DNA of 64,000 nucleotides from Corynebacterium vitaeruminis (GTDB taxonomy: Bacteria; Actinomycetota; Actinomycetes; Mycobacteriales; Mycobacteriaceae): assembly GCF_001054325.1 (NCBI RefSeq), contig NZ_JVVM01000025.1, forward strand, positions 228,918 to 292,917, in the 5' to 3' direction. Position 1 is the stretch's first letter. Each line of letters opens with the position of its first letter. A model generated the notes under the pieces. The model saw nothing but the letters and a program-made list of their open reading frames with translations. It was not told the origin of the DNA and did not search any database. Below, in pieces: positions 38,308-48,277 of the stretch. Both the position numbers and the translations under genes were made by a program.

Positions 38308-39375
38308 TTGCGTAAACCAATTCGGAAATCCTCGGGATACGAGACCGGGCTTAATGATCTTCCCGGACATGCTCTGCTGGGAGTCATTGGTCTGCCTGAG
38401 ACTGCGCCGAAGAATCCTTGGCGGCTAATTACACGTCGTTTGAACTACGCCGTGATTTTGCTGCTGATTGCATCTGTTGTGGTCTACTACGACCGCAACG
38501 GTTATACGGAGCCCCTCACCTTCATCGACGCGGTGTATTACTCGGCTGTCAGTCTGTCGACGACGGGCTACGGTGACATCACGCCGGTGACGCAGAGAGC
38601 CCGACTTCTCAACATTTTGATTATTACACCACTGCGTGTGGCCTTCCTGGCTCTCTTGGTCGGTACTACTCTGACCGTTTTGACCCAAGAATCCCGGAAA
38701 ACCCTGAAAATTCAGCGCTGGAGGAGACAGTTGCGCAACCACACCGTCGTTATCGGATACGGCACCAAGGGTCGTTCTGCCATTGCAGCTCTTCTCGCGG
38801 ACGGCGTCGATCCGGCAGAAATCGTTGTCATTGATACGGACAAGGAAGCACTCGATCACGCTTCGAATCAGGGCTTGGCGACGGTGCATGGGTCGGCCAC
38901 TAAATCCGATGTGCTGAAGTTAGCCGGCATTCAGCGTGCCCGCTCAGTAGTCGTTGCACCGAACAAGGATGACACAGCGGTGTTGGTCACGTTGTCTGTC
39001 CGTGAGCTGGCACCGGGTGCCTCCATCGTGGCTTCAGTGCGTGAATCAGAAAACCGCCACTTGTTGACGCAGTCTGGTGCAGACCAGGTGGTTATTTCTT
39101 CTGAAACCGCCGGCCGAATGCTGGGTCTGGCCACGGTCACTCCTTCGGTGGTGGAGATGATGGAAGACCTCCTGAGCCCGGACGAAGGGTTCTCCGTCGC
39201 AGAGAGGCTGGTCACCGAAGAGGAAATCGGTGCCAGCCCACGTCACCTCGCGGATATTGCACTCGGCGTGGTGCGCTCGGGTGAGCTGTACCGAATTGAC
39301 TCACCGGAGTGTGAGTCGGTGGAGCCAGGCGACCGCCTGCTGTATGTCCGACGTGTCTACAGCAACGACGAATAG
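38308..39375 (+). CDS. Potassium channel with regulatory TrkA-N domain
   Basis: 355 residues. Two hydrophobic segments flank a pore loop with the K+ selectivity filter TTGYGD at about 85-90. An RCK/TrkA-N nucleotide-binding domain follows (VVIGYGTKGRSAIAALL, then VVIDTDKEALDHA). A C-terminal RCK-C-like part ends the protein. It resembles Rv3200c. TTG start with GAGGAG a few bases upstream. It sits between adnB and uvrD2, as in mycobacteria. Confidence 0.92.
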   Translation: MRKPIRKSSGYETGLNDLPGHALLGVIGLPETAPKNPWRLITRRLNYAVILLLIASVVVYYDRNGYTEPLTFIDAVYYSAVSLSTTGYGDITPVTQRARLLNILIITPLRVAFLALLVGTTLTVLTQESRKTLKIQRWRRQLRNHTVVIGYGTKGRSAIAALLADGVDPAEIVVIDTDKEALDHASNQGLATVHGSATKSDVLKLAGIQRARSVVVAPNKDDTAVLVTLSVRELAPGASIVASVRESENRHLLTQSGADQVVISSETAGRMLGLATVTPSVVEMMEDLLSPDEGFSVAERLVTEEEIGASPRHLADIALGVVRSGELYRIDSPECESVEPGDRLLYVRRVYSNDE

Positions 39376-39409
39376 TACTCGACTAGTTGAAAATGGGGTC
39401 TAACAACTT

Positions 39410-41563
39410 TTGACTTACTCAGAGGCGGATGTGAACGAGCTGGAATATCTAGCTGGGCTGGATCCAGATCAGCGCGAGGCAGCCACGGCCCCGATGGGAC
39501 CGGTGTGTATTCTCGCCGGAGCCGGAACAGGTAAGACCCGAACAATTACTCATCGCATCAAGTACCTCATTGACCAGGGGTTTGTGCAGCCGCAGAAGGT
39601 ATTAGCGGTGACGTTTACCTCGCGCGCAGCAGGGGAGATGCGCGACCGCCTGGCAAAGATGGGAACGCCTGGCGTCCAGGCGCGTACTTTCCACTCGGCA
39701 GCACTTCGTCAGCTGCGCTACTTCTGGCCTCAAGTAGCAGGTGATATGCCCTGGCAGCTGTTGGATGACAAGAAATTCCGTGTTGTCGCCCAAGCAGTAC
39801 GTCGGGTGGGTTTGGACACCTCCAAGGAAACAATCCGCGATGTCATGGGTGAAATTGAGTGGGCGAAGGCCACACTGGCCGGCGCGGATCAGTACCAAGT
39901 CGCGCTGCGGGAGCATGGGCGCACGGCGCCTCTGCCCGCGGAGAAGATTGTCGATTGCTACCGCGCTTACGAGGACATCAAGACTACTCCTGACGGGCTA
40001 TTGCTTGACTTCGACGACCTGCTCATTCACACTGCCGGTGCGATGGAAAACTCTCGGGCGGTGGCGGAGGAATTCCGCAACCAGTACCGGTGCTTTGTCG
40101 TCGATGAGTATCAGGACGTCACCCCTTTACAGCAGCGTGTTCTCAACGCTTGGCTGGGTGATCGCGACAACCTCACTGTTGTCGGGGATGCCAACCAGAC
40201 GATTTACTCTTTCACAGGTGCGACTCCGCACTATTTGATGAACTTTTCTCGGGACTACCCGGATGCCACTGTGGTTCGCCTGCAGCGGGATTACCGATCG
40301 ACTCCACAGATTGTCGAGCTGGCTAACAATGTGATCGGCCGTGCGCAGGGGCGTATCGCAGGCTCACGACTGAAGCTGGTTGGGCAGCGTGAAGACGGGC
40401 CGGAGCCAAGTTTCAATCAGTATGACGATGAACCGATGGAGGCTCGTGCCACCGCGCGCAGCATCAAGCGACTTATCGACTCAGGCACTCTGGCCTCAGA
40501 GATTGCCGTTTTGTACCGCATCAACGCACAGTCCGCAGTTTTTGAGCAGGCTCTATCCGAGGTGGGAGTCGCCTACCAGGTTCGTGGCGGGGACGGTTTC
40601 TACCAGCGTCCCGAGATCCGCGATGCCATTGCAGCACTTGTGCGAGTCTCCCGTTCCTCGCGGACTGTTCCGACATTGCAGGGCGCGGACCTGTTGGATC
40701 TGGTCAAGCAGGTTTTCGCCGGCCTTGGCATGACCGACCAGGAGCCGGAAGGCGCTGGTGCCAGGGAACGCTGGCAGTCGCTACGCGCTCTATTTGACCT
40801 GTGCAAGGACATCGTTCATGCAAACGCTGAGGTCAATATCCAGGCGCTCCTCGGCCAATTGCACACCCGTCAGCAAGCCAAGCATCCGCCGACGTTGGAT
40901 GGTGTGACGCTGGCTAGTCTGCACGCAGCCAAGGGTTTGGAGTGGGACGCGGTGTTCCTCGTTGGGCTTACCGACGGTTCGCTGCCCATCCAACATGCGC
41001 TGAATAAATTCGACCAATCGCCTGCGCAGGGGGCGGAAGCTATCGAAGAAGAGCGCCGTCTGTTCTATGTTGGCATTACTCGAGCCCGCGAGCACCTGGA
41101 GCTGTCCTGGTCATTGTCGCGTACAGAAGGCGGCCGCAGGTCGCGTCGCCGCACACGATTCCTCGATGAGCTGGATATTGAGGTCTCGGACTACTCGGCT
41201 GCGGCACAGCAGAGCTCAAGGAGCACTAGATCCCGCAGTAAGCGCCAACGGTCCAAACAGTGCAAGGGCTGCACCAAGCCATTGCTTACTGATGCGGAGC
41301 GGATCTCAGGGCGGTGTGAAGAATGCCCAGTCAGTGCAGACCCGGCACTACTGGAGGCATTGCGCGCGTGGCGTCTGGAAATGTCGAGAGAAATGTCCGT
41401 CCCCGCATTCGTGATTTTCTCCGACGCGACCCTCTTGGCGATTGGTGAGCAGCAACCGACTACCCCGGAGGAACTTCTGCAGATTCCAGGGATTGGGGAA
41501 GCGAAGCTCAACCACTTCGGCGAAGGCATCTTGGGAATCGTCAATTCCTTCGTAGCTTCTTAA
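39410..41563 (+). CDS. uvrD2: DNA helicase UvrD2
   Basis: 717-residue SF1A helicase. Walker A GAGTGKT is at about 37-43, DEYQD is motif II and YVGITRAREHL is motif VI. A four-cysteine module (C618, C621, C636, C639) links to a C-terminal HRDC-like domain (about 645-717, with LLQIPGIGEAKL), the hallmark of mycobacterial UvrD2. Start codons are uncertain: TTG 39410 has no ribosome site; GTG 39431 is an alternative with a nearby AGAGG. Confidence 0.93.
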   Translation: MTYSEADVNELEYLAGLDPDQREAATAPMGPVCILAGAGTGKTRTITHRIKYLIDQGFVQPQKVLAVTFTSRAAGEMRDRLAKMGTPGVQARTFHSAALRQLRYFWPQVAGDMPWQLLDDKKFRVVAQAVRRVGLDTSKETIRDVMGEIEWAKATLAGADQYQVALREHGRTAPLPAEKIVDCYRAYEDIKTTPDGLLLDFDDLLIHTAGAMENSRAVAEEFRNQYRCFVVDEYQDVTPLQQRVLNAWLGDRDNLTVVGDANQTIYSFTGATPHYLMNFSRDYPDATVVRLQRDYRSTPQIVELANNVIGRAQGRIAGSRLKLVGQREDGPEPSFNQYDDEPMEARATARSIKRLIDSGTLASEIAVLYRINAQSAVFEQALSEVGVAYQVRGGDGFYQRPEIRDAIAALVRVSRSSRTVPTLQGADLLDLVKQVFAGLGMTDQEPEGAGARERWQSLRALFDLCKDIVHANAEVNIQALLGQLHTRQQAKHPPTLDGVTLASLHAAKGLEWDAVFLVGLTDGSLPIQHALNKFDQSPAQGAEAIEEERRLFYVGITRAREHLELSWSLSRTEGGRRSRRRTRFLDELDIEVSDYSAAAQQSSRSTRSRSKRQRSKQCKGCTKPLLTDAERISGRCEECPVSADPALLEALRAWRLEMSREMSVPAFVIFSDATLLAIGEQQPTTPEELLQIPGIGEAKLNHFGEGILGIVNSFVAS

Positions 41564-41589
41564 GCCGATTCTCCTCAAAAAACTTCGAA

Positions 41590-42525
41590 TTACATAAACT
41601 CCATCTGCGAGTTGCCATGGCCACACACCGGACACTGCGGGTGAGGCGCGATCGTAGTGCGAGTGATATCGAGGCTTTCCAGATCTATGCGCACTTCCGT
41701 TGCACATAGATCCGATATATCTGGTCGCCGCAGCTGACCAACCAAAAGTGGCACCGCTGTGTTGAGCCATTCCGGCGCGGCTACGGGCGTAAAAGTGCGA
41801 AGCTGTAGCGCAATCAGCGCTCGGACGGGGTCGCGGTCTCGTCGATAAGCCTCGAAACACATTGCACATGGCCCCTGGCCTTGGTGAACAAGCGGGCCAA
41901 GGATCAGCGCCCCATCGCGGAAATGCGTGTGTAGATGCTCAATTCCACGATGAAACAGAGCGCGAACCAAGGGCATGCTCGGTACCTCCATGCCCGTGAC
42001 TACCGCGAGTCCGATATCCTCCGGGGTCGATTGACTTATTTTCAGCGTGGCATTGCGAGTCGGCGACATTGCCTTCGTCCAACTACCACAGCCCGTGCGA
42101 CGAAGTTCCTTCAAAAGTCCGGTACGCAAACTATCCCGGCCTATCAGCGTAATTCTTCGCCGTGTCGGTGTTTTTTGCACCAGTGCGGCGCGGTGCAGAT
42201 CGGAGATAAGTGTTGCAATGAACTGCGGTGGTAGCTTGCCGCCGCTGTCAGCAAAGGCATCACCCAGGGCGGAACCTCTATGAGCTGCAAGCAGCGCGGA
42301 AAAGACAGGACCCGGCGGAGTGCCGTCGGAAAGCGGCAGAATCATACTGCGCTCGGGCTCTACACCGAACTGAATCCGCGCGCCCGGACGCATGACAATT
42401 GGTATCTCCGGTCGCAGGGCGTAAGTCGCTGCAGGTGTTGTATGCGTTGGCTCCGCACGTGCATCCGAATCGATTGCTTCCGCTGTACCGTCCCGCCCCC
42501 GAGACCGATCCCTGTATTCCCCCAT
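41590..42525 (-). CDS. Cyclodehydratase-like (Rv3196-like) zinc-binding protein
   Basis: 311 residues. The C-terminal part has GPLVHQGQGPCAMCFEAYR (cysteines near 219 and 222), DRDP, and a final CPVCG near residue 300, a pair of CxxC sites that would bind zinc. This pattern resembles the YcaO-partner/ThiF-like cyclodehydratase family of actinobacteria. No YcaO gene, precursor peptide or adenylation motif is visible nearby, so it may be a stand-alone homologue. It ends convergent with uvrD2. Function unknown. Confidence 0.72.
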   Translation of the reverse strand: MGEYRDRSRGRDGTAEAIDSDARAEPTHTTPAATYALRPEIPIVMRPGARIQFGVEPERSMILPLSDGTPPGPVFSALLAAHRGSALGDAFADSGGKLPPQFIATLISDLHRAALVQKTPTRRRITLIGRDSLRTGLLKELRRTGCGSWTKAMSPTRNATLKISQSTPEDIGLAVVTGMEVPSMPLVRALFHRGIEHLHTHFRDGALILGPLVHQGQGPCAMCFEAYRRDRDPVRALIALQLRTFTPVAAPEWLNTAVPLLVGQLRRPDISDLCATEVRIDLESLDITRTTIAPHPQCPVCGHGNSQMEFM

Positions 42526-42593
42526 AAAAATATCTTTTACCCTGGGGCCAACTTTTACGCAATAGCAGGGCAGAGCATATACGCTTAAAAAGC

Positions 42594-43124
42594 ATGAGCA
42601 CCAAGCGACCTGAGTACGGCCCGGATGTTGAGGTTCGGCGCTCGAAGCGCCGCCGCCGTACAGTGTCCGCCCGCGCGGAGGGAAACCGGATCATTGTCAT
42701 GATCCCGGACGACCTCAGTGCTGCTTCGGAAAAACAGCAGGTCGACGAAATTGTCGCACGGGTGCGGAAAAAAGTCGGTAGCAACTTGGACAATTCCGAG
42801 CTTGAGCGACGCGCACGCCTGCTCTCTCGCACGGTGCTGGAAGATCGCCCGCGGTTAGAGTCGATCAAGTGGGTCAAGAACATGTCGCGCAGGTGGGCGT
42901 CAGTCACCGGCGGTGTCGATAGTCCGGGCCGCATTCGTATTTCGCACAGGCTTGCCGACGTCCCGGGATACGTCCTCGACGATGTCATTGTGCACGAATT
43001 GGTGCACACATTCGTCGACGGCGGTCATACCGAAGAGTTCTGGTACTGGGCGGCAAAAGCCCCGTACCACGAACGGGCACGGGGCTATTTAGAGGCGTAT
43101 CAGCGCTGGGGAACCCAGAGCTAA
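42594..43124 (+). CDS. YgjP/M48-like metallopeptidase
   Basis: 176 residues. HELVH starts at H134 and a third histidine follows in GGHTEEFW (H145), a zincin-type metal site as in the YgjP/DUF45 (WLM-like) family. A basic N-terminus (RRSKRRRRT) precedes the domain. No signal peptide. The substrate is unknown. It is convergent with the DUF2342 gene, 4 bases between stops. Confidence 0.87.
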   Translation: MSTKRPEYGPDVEVRRSKRRRRTVSARAEGNRIIVMIPDDLSAASEKQQVDEIVARVRKKVGSNLDNSELERRARLLSRTVLEDRPRLESIKWVKNMSRRWASVTGGVDSPGRIRISHRLADVPGYVLDDVIVHELVHTFVDGGHTEEFWYWAAKAPYHERARGYLEAYQRWGTQS

Positions 43125-43128
43125 CGCG

Positions 43129-44664
43129 CTACTTGTCGTCGTCTGCGTCGCTACCCCCGGCGTTGTTGTCGTCCGCGGAGTCGCCAGAACTGTCCTCATC
43201 TACGTCGCTGTCATTGCCTTCAGCGGCACGCTTTTCGGCTTCCTTCCGCAGCTGCTCTTCAAGCTCTGCGATCGGGTCGAAGTCATCGCTTTCCGAGCCA
43301 CCAAGAACCGAGTCAATAAAGGCCGCGGGTTCATCCAAATCCTCTGCCACAGGCAGGAAGTCCGGGTGATCCCAGACCTTGTCACGTCGCTCGATGCCCA
43401 CAGCGGTAGTCAGGCGGTGCCACAAGTTGATTGCCTCACGCACCTTGGGAGAGCCGAGGTCAATGCCGGTTGCCTTCTCTAGCGCCTGCTCAGCGCCTTC
43501 GGTGGCGCGACGACGACGCCAGGCCTCATCCAACTGCGCGGCACCCGGTAGGCGCTCACCAAGAGCATCAGTGACAACCAGGTCCACCCAGCCCTCGACC
43601 AGTGCGAGCAGCGTCTGGAAACGAGTGCGAGCATTCTCGTTACGAGAACGAATCTTCGGGCTCAGATCCATATTCTGCAGCTCGCTCATAGCTTCCTGGA
43701 TACGCTGTGGATCCTGCAGGTTCTCAATATCCAGACCACGGGCGGCCTCTTCAATCGCGGAGTAGTCGACGACGATGCCGGCGGCGTACTCCTCAACAGA
43801 GGAAATCATGCGTTCAACCAGCCATGGCACGCGGTCGAAGAGTCGCTGGTGTGCAGCTTCTCGGGCAGTGGCGTAAATAAACAAATCGCGCGCTGGTACC
43901 TCGAGTTCCTCCGCCAGCCCGACGAGGTGAGTTGGTAGCAGCACTGCCGCGCCAGTGGTGTGTAGTGGCAGCCCGAGGTCAGAGCCAGTCAGGCTCGTCT
44001 GTGCCAAATCAGCCAGTGCGTTGCCCAGCTGAGTGCCGAAACTCATCGAGTTCATTTGGCGCATGATGCCCAGCATCGGACCCATCATCTCGCGGGCTTC
44101 CTCTGGAACGCCTTCGAGGGAGGCATCACTCATCCGGCTGGCGACAGGGTCGACCAGACGAGTCCATGTCGGCTTAGTGTTATCCAACCACTGCAGGCTG
44201 TTCCACGCTTCTACGCGGTTTGCGCCAGCGGGCAGGGAAGTGGCGTCATCCAACCACAGCTCAGCCAGCCGCAGGGAGTCAGTCAAAGCCTCGCGAGCGG
44301 AGTCCTTCACCGGAGCCGGGTTACCAAGACGGGTCCGCGCAACGCGCTCCGCTGCGTCGTAATTGACTGGCCCAGAGTTGGCCTCCTGGAACCGCTGTCC
44401 CATACCGGAGAACATCTCGCCGAACTGGTTGAGGATATCGCCCAAGTTCGGCTGATCTCCCTTGCCCGAGCCGCCGCTGCCGGGCTGCCCGGGACCGCCG
44501 AAGCCGAAGCCACCGGCACCGCCCATGCCACCGAAGGGAAAACCGAAGAAACCGAAAGGACCGCCCTGGCCGCCCTGACCGCCCTGGCCGGAGTCGTTGT
44601 TGCCAGCGTCGTCGCGGTCGTCGTCATTGTCGTTCGGACCAAAGCCAAATCCGTTAGAACTCAT
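43129..44664 (-). CDS. DUF2342 zincin-like protein (Rv3195-like)
   Basis: 511 residues. A Gly-rich N-terminal stretch (about 20-65, GGQGGQGGPFG) is followed by the DUF2342/Zincin_2 domain. The family motif appears as AREAAHQRLF, which lacks the first histidine of a classical HExxH. An acidic Asp/Ser/Asn-rich tail ends the protein. Annotated in the family as putative hydrolase or metalloprotease; the metal site is not complete in sequence. Diverges from the PDZ-Lon gene. Confidence 0.87.
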   Translation of the reverse strand: MSSNGFGFGPNDNDDDRDDAGNNDSGQGGQGGQGGPFGFFGFPFGGMGGAGGFGFGGPGQPGSGGSGKGDQPNLGDILNQFGEMFSGMGQRFQEANSGPVNYDAAERVARTRLGNPAPVKDSAREALTDSLRLAELWLDDATSLPAGANRVEAWNSLQWLDNTKPTWTRLVDPVASRMSDASLEGVPEEAREMMGPMLGIMRQMNSMSFGTQLGNALADLAQTSLTGSDLGLPLHTTGAAVLLPTHLVGLAEELEVPARDLFIYATAREAAHQRLFDRVPWLVERMISSVEEYAAGIVVDYSAIEEAARGLDIENLQDPQRIQEAMSELQNMDLSPKIRSRNENARTRFQTLLALVEGWVDLVVTDALGERLPGAAQLDEAWRRRRATEGAEQALEKATGIDLGSPKVREAINLWHRLTTAVGIERRDKVWDHPDFLPVAEDLDEPAAFIDSVLGGSESDDFDPIAELEEQLRKEAEKRAAEGNDSDVDEDSSGDSADDNNAGGSDADDDK

Positions 44665-44817
44665 GCTCCCACCGTACCGGGCAATGACCCGCGTGCGTAC
44701 TTAAAAGCACCTCTTTATTGGCAACTTCGCGCCCAGCGAACAAGACAGCGAACATGAAACGGGCAATCGCGGACAAGATTCATTAGGTGTCCAAGAGACA
44801 GGTGGTGAGAATGTAGG

Positions 44818-45900
44818 GTGTTATCTGTGAATCGTCGTACCCAAACTCTTGTTGCGGGCGCTGTGCCTATCGCCGCGTTGGCAACTGTGCTTTCGCTGCC
44901 CACGCTGACAGTGCCCTATGCCGCACAGGGGCCTGGCCCGGTCTTCGATGTCCTCGGCGATGTCGAGGGGAAGAGCATTATCTCGGTCAGTGGCAGTGCT
45001 GCGGACTCCGAGCGCTCCAAGGGCACGCTGGATATGACCACCGTTGCAGTTCGACATAATTTGACATTGCCGCAGGTCATCGGCCTGTGGTTTGATCGTG
45101 ACAACGACATCGTCCCTATTGAGGCAGTTTTCCCTCCTGGCCAGAGCCAGGATGAAGTGGAAGAGGAAAACAAGGCCGCATTCACCGAATCGGAGGCCAA
45201 CGCCACCTCTGCTGCGTTGGCACATCTGGGCTTGCCTATGGAAGTCACCGTCGCGTACACAGTGCCGGACAGCCCCGTCGATGGTCGACTGCATGAAGAC
45301 GATGTGATCCTCGCAGTGAATGGGGTGGCAGTGAACAGACCCGAGCAAGTCAAGGCGATTATTGCCGGACGCAAGCCGGGCGATCCCGTCACGCTGAAGG
45401 TCAAGCCTGTGGCCGTCGATAAGCAGAAGGCAGCCAAAGGAAAGGACTCTGATCCCAAGAGAGCCGTCGATATTTCGGTGACGCTGGCGGAAAACCCGCA
45501 TCAGAAGAATGCGGCGCTGCTCGGCGTTGGGATGGGGTCACAATCCGCGGATGACACCAAGGTTGAGTACCAGCTCAGTGGCATTGGAGGTCCGTCGGCG
45601 GGTCTCATGATGACGCTCGGAGTGATCGACAAGCTGAGCCCGGGCGACCTGACCGAAGGACACCGCCTCGCCGGTACCGGCACGATTGATGCTGCCGGAA
45701 ATGTGGGTGAAATCGGTGGTATTACACACAAAATCTCGGCCGCCCGAGATGAGGGCGCCGAGATGTTCTTCGTACCGGAGGGCAATTGCACAGAGGCTGT
45801 AACTGCCGATCGAGGCGATATGAAGTTGGTCAAGGTCTCCGTGCTTGACGACGCGCTTGCGGCAATCGAAAAGCCGGAGACCGCGCAGACCTGCTCGTAG
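44818..45900 (+). CDS. PDZ and Lon-type protease domain protein (YlbL-like)
   Basis: 360 residues. One N-terminal membrane segment (about 10-30) anchors an extracytoplasmic PDZ domain (about 135-200) and a Lon-like serine protease domain. S260 in GGPSAGLMM and K305 in THKISAARDEG form the Ser-Lys dyad. It resembles Rv3194c. Two GTG starts are possible, 44818 and 44827; the second gives MNRRTQTL. Likely acts in envelope protein quality control. Confidence 0.9.
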   Translation: MLSVNRRTQTLVAGAVPIAALATVLSLPTLTVPYAAQGPGPVFDVLGDVEGKSIISVSGSAADSERSKGTLDMTTVAVRHNLTLPQVIGLWFDRDNDIVPIEAVFPPGQSQDEVEEENKAAFTESEANATSAALAHLGLPMEVTVAYTVPDSPVDGRLHEDDVILAVNGVAVNRPEQVKAIIAGRKPGDPVTLKVKPVAVDKQKAAKGKDSDPKRAVDISVTLAENPHQKNAALLGVGMGSQSADDTKVEYQLSGIGGPSAGLMMTLGVIDKLSPGDLTEGHRLAGTGTIDAAGNVGEIGGITHKISAARDEGAEMFFVPEGNCTEAVTADRGDMKLVKVSVLDDALAAIEKPETAQTCS

Positions 45901-45938
45901 TTTTGCCGTAGACCCTACGGAGCAGCTGGCAGTTTCAG

Positions 45939-47366
45939 CTAATTCTTGCTGAAGGCCTCGAAGTTCTGCTGAGACTGCCATTTATCAATCTCCGCAGCGG
46001 TCGCGCGCAGCTGCGGGTCGAATTCGAGGTAGGCCTTTGTCTCGCGGGCGATGAGTCCGGACAGGACGATTAGACCGATGAGGTTCGGCAGCGCCATCAG
46101 ACCGTTGAGGGCCGAGGCGACGGACCAGACGGTTTCCAGCTGAGTAACAGCACCGACGAAGACTACACAGGTGAAGACCGCACGGTAGAGGCCGGTACCG
46201 CGGCGTCCGACCAGGGACTCGAACGCGCGCTCACCATAGTAGGACCAGCCCAGCATGGTGGAAAACGCGAAGAAGACAACCGACAGCGTGACGATAGTGC
46301 CACCCCAGTGGCCAGGCAGACCACGGGAAAATGCCTCAGCAGTCAGCGCGCCAGTGTCGATGTTGCCATCCTGCCAAACACCGGTGCTGATGATAACCAG
46401 GCCGGTGAAGGAAACGACGATGATGGTGTCGATGAAGGTCTGAGTCATGGAAACCAGCCCCTGTCGAACTGGGTGAGTGGTCGATGCGGCGGCAGCGGCG
46501 ATAGCACCGGAACCCAGGCCCGACTCGTTGGAGAACAGACCGCGGGCAACACCCATCTGTAGGGCGAGAATCAGCGTGGAGCCTGCAAATCCACCAACGG
46601 CCGCGGTGCCGGTGAAAGCATCGGTGAAGATGAGCTTGAAGGTCTCTGGCAGCGCCGAGACATTGGCGACGAGCACCCACACGGCCGCACCGATGTAGAG
46701 CACAATCATCATCGGCACAAAGCTGGCGGTGATGCGGCCAATCGACTTAATGCCACCCATCAGAGCCGCGCCTACCAGGATGAACATAATCATGCCGGTG
46801 AGCGTCGGATCGATGTCGAAGCTGTTCTCCAAGTTGGAGGCCACGGCATTGCCCTGGGTCAGGTTGCCGATACCAAACGCTGCCAGCGCCGCGAAGACGG
46901 CGAACAGAACGCCCAATGTCTTACCAAAACCGTTCGGGATGGCCTTGCGGAGGTAGTACTGCGGACCGCCGGACTGTTCGCCAGCTGCATCGACCTGGCG
47001 GTACTTCACGCCCAGGAATGCTTCGGAGTATTTTGATGCCATACCTAGCAGGCCGGTCACCCACATCCAGAACAGGGCACCCGGGCCACCCAGACCGATA
47101 GCGGTAGCGACACCGACAATATTGCCGACGCCGACAGTTGCCGCGAGCGCCGTCGCAAGCGCCTGGTAGTTGGTGATATCCCCCTCGGCGTCGTCGTCGC
47201 TACGGTCGATGAGTCCGAGGCGCAGTGCCGGGCCGAGCTTGGCCAGGTGAATTGCGCCCAGACGAATGGTCAAGATGATTCCGGTGCCAATCAGCGCGGG
47301 GATCAGGAGGTACGGACTCCAAATGAAACTATCCGCCGCTGAGGCAAAATCGCTGAAGCTTTCCAT
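45939..47366 (-). CDS. Sodium:alanine symporter family transporter
   Basis: 475 residues with about ten membrane segments. AGCS signatures include NYQALATALAATVGVGNIVGVATAI, GGPGALFWMW, FSNESGLGSGAIAAAAA and GWSYYGERAF. It takes up alanine or glycine with sodium; the exact substrate is not readable from sequence. It stands alone, convergent with the PDZ-Lon gene. Confidence 0.93.
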   Translation of the reverse strand: MESFSDFASAADSFIWSPYLLIPALIGTGIILTIRLGAIHLAKLGPALRLGLIDRSDDDAEGDITNYQALATALAATVGVGNIVGVATAIGLGGPGALFWMWVTGLLGMASKYSEAFLGVKYRQVDAAGEQSGGPQYYLRKAIPNGFGKTLGVLFAVFAALAAFGIGNLTQGNAVASNLENSFDIDPTLTGMIMFILVGAALMGGIKSIGRITASFVPMMIVLYIGAAVWVLVANVSALPETFKLIFTDAFTGTAAVGGFAGSTLILALQMGVARGLFSNESGLGSGAIAAAAASTTHPVRQGLVSMTQTFIDTIIVVSFTGLVIISTGVWQDGNIDTGALTAEAFSRGLPGHWGGTIVTLSVVFFAFSTMLGWSYYGERAFESLVGRRGTGLYRAVFTCVVFVGAVTQLETVWSVASALNGLMALPNLIGLIVLSGLIARETKAYLEFDPQLRATAAEIDKWQSQQNFEAFSKN

Positions 47367-47435
47367 GGTGTGGAACTTTACTGATGGAATGCCTAGATAC
47401 AGCCATCAAACTTTCAGAATTCCATCATCGCGCCA

Positions 47436-47861
47436 CTAATTCGCCACAAGTGGGGGTAAACACATTCCGACGAAAGCAAAGATTGTTCCGCCAATCAGTG
47501 TGAGAGCGACGTACCCGCATGCCCTCCAAAAGTGTTGATTTTTAAGGCGCACAATCTCTCCGGCAAGCGTCGACCAAGTCGACAGACCACCGGCGAAGCC
47601 AATCATCACCGTCGCATAGGCCAGGGCAGGGGTTATGCCGTCGCTTGTCGACGTTCCCCGCGACCACACCACAGCAGCGGCACCGGCGACCAAACAAGCG
47701 AGCATATTCGCGGTCCACGTTCCGGGCAGCTTAGAATCAGCCCACTTCACCGCAAGTTCGGCCAGTGCATAGCGCAGCGCTCCACCTACTGCGGCACCAA
47801 CTGCGACAGCGAGGATGGCAGAGACCGCTGAGGAAAAGGAGCTGAGGAGGTCGCCGGTCAT
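47436..47861 (-). CDS. crcB: FluC/CrcB-type fluoride channel subunit, divergent
   Basis: 141 residues, four membrane segments. The family GGALRYALA and GTWTANMLACLVAG segments are visible, but the central signature reads IGFAGGLSTWST rather than G-x-CGG-TTFST. ATG 47861 overlaps the upstream fluC stop (ATGA), so they are co-translated. Paired small FluC genes in Gram-positive bacteria make dual-topology or heterodimeric channels that expel fluoride. In-frame codons upstream lie inside the first gene. Confidence 0.85.
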   Translation of the reverse strand: MTGDLLSSFSSAVSAILAVAVGAAVGGALRYALAELAVKWADSKLPGTWTANMLACLVAGAAAVVWSRGTSTSDGITPALAYATVMIGFAGGLSTWSTLAGEIVRLKNQHFWRACGYVALTLIGGTIFAFVGMCLPPLVAN

Positions 47862-48277
47862 TCCGCAACCTCCCGCGCACACTTGGTTCCCAACCAGTAG
47901 GCGAGAGGACAACACAGCAGGTGAATAAGCCCAACACTGATAAGAAGAGCGACTGACGTGTCGGCCTGTGCCAACAGGAGAATGACAAAGGCGGAGAAGG
48001 TGGTGAAGCCGCCACAAAAGCCGGTGCCGAAGAAAGCGGCGAGCCGGGGATTAGCAAACGCGATACTGCTGACCAGACCGAAGAGAAGGCAGCCCAGTAA
48101 GTTGATGACAGTCGTCGAGATTGCGCTAATTCCCGAGCCAACGATTGCATCGATCGCCGCTCCGAACAGAAAGCGACATATTGCGCCAACAGCGGCACCG
48201 CCGGCCACGGCCAGAGCTGTCAGAACCTGCGCTCGTCCTGCTGATGGCAGCTTCGGAGCAACAGATTCCTCATTCAC
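47858..48277 (-). CDS. crcB: FluC/CrcB-type fluoride channel subunit, canonical
   Basis: 139 residues from GTG 48277, four membrane segments. It carries GAICRFLFG, TTVINLLGCLLFG and the channel signature GTGFCGGFTTFSAF. The frame stays open to 48412, but the upstream part has no family resemblance. Together with the overlapping second copy it should form the fluoride exit channel. I looked for a fluoride riboswitch upstream and did not find one. Confidence 0.88.
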   Translation of the reverse strand: MNEESVAPKLPSAGRAQVLTALAVAGGAAVGAICRFLFGAAIDAIVGSGISAISTTVINLLGCLLFGLVSSIAFANPRLAAFFGTGFCGGFTTFSAFVILLLAQADTSVALLISVGLIHLLCCPLAYWLGTKCAREVAE

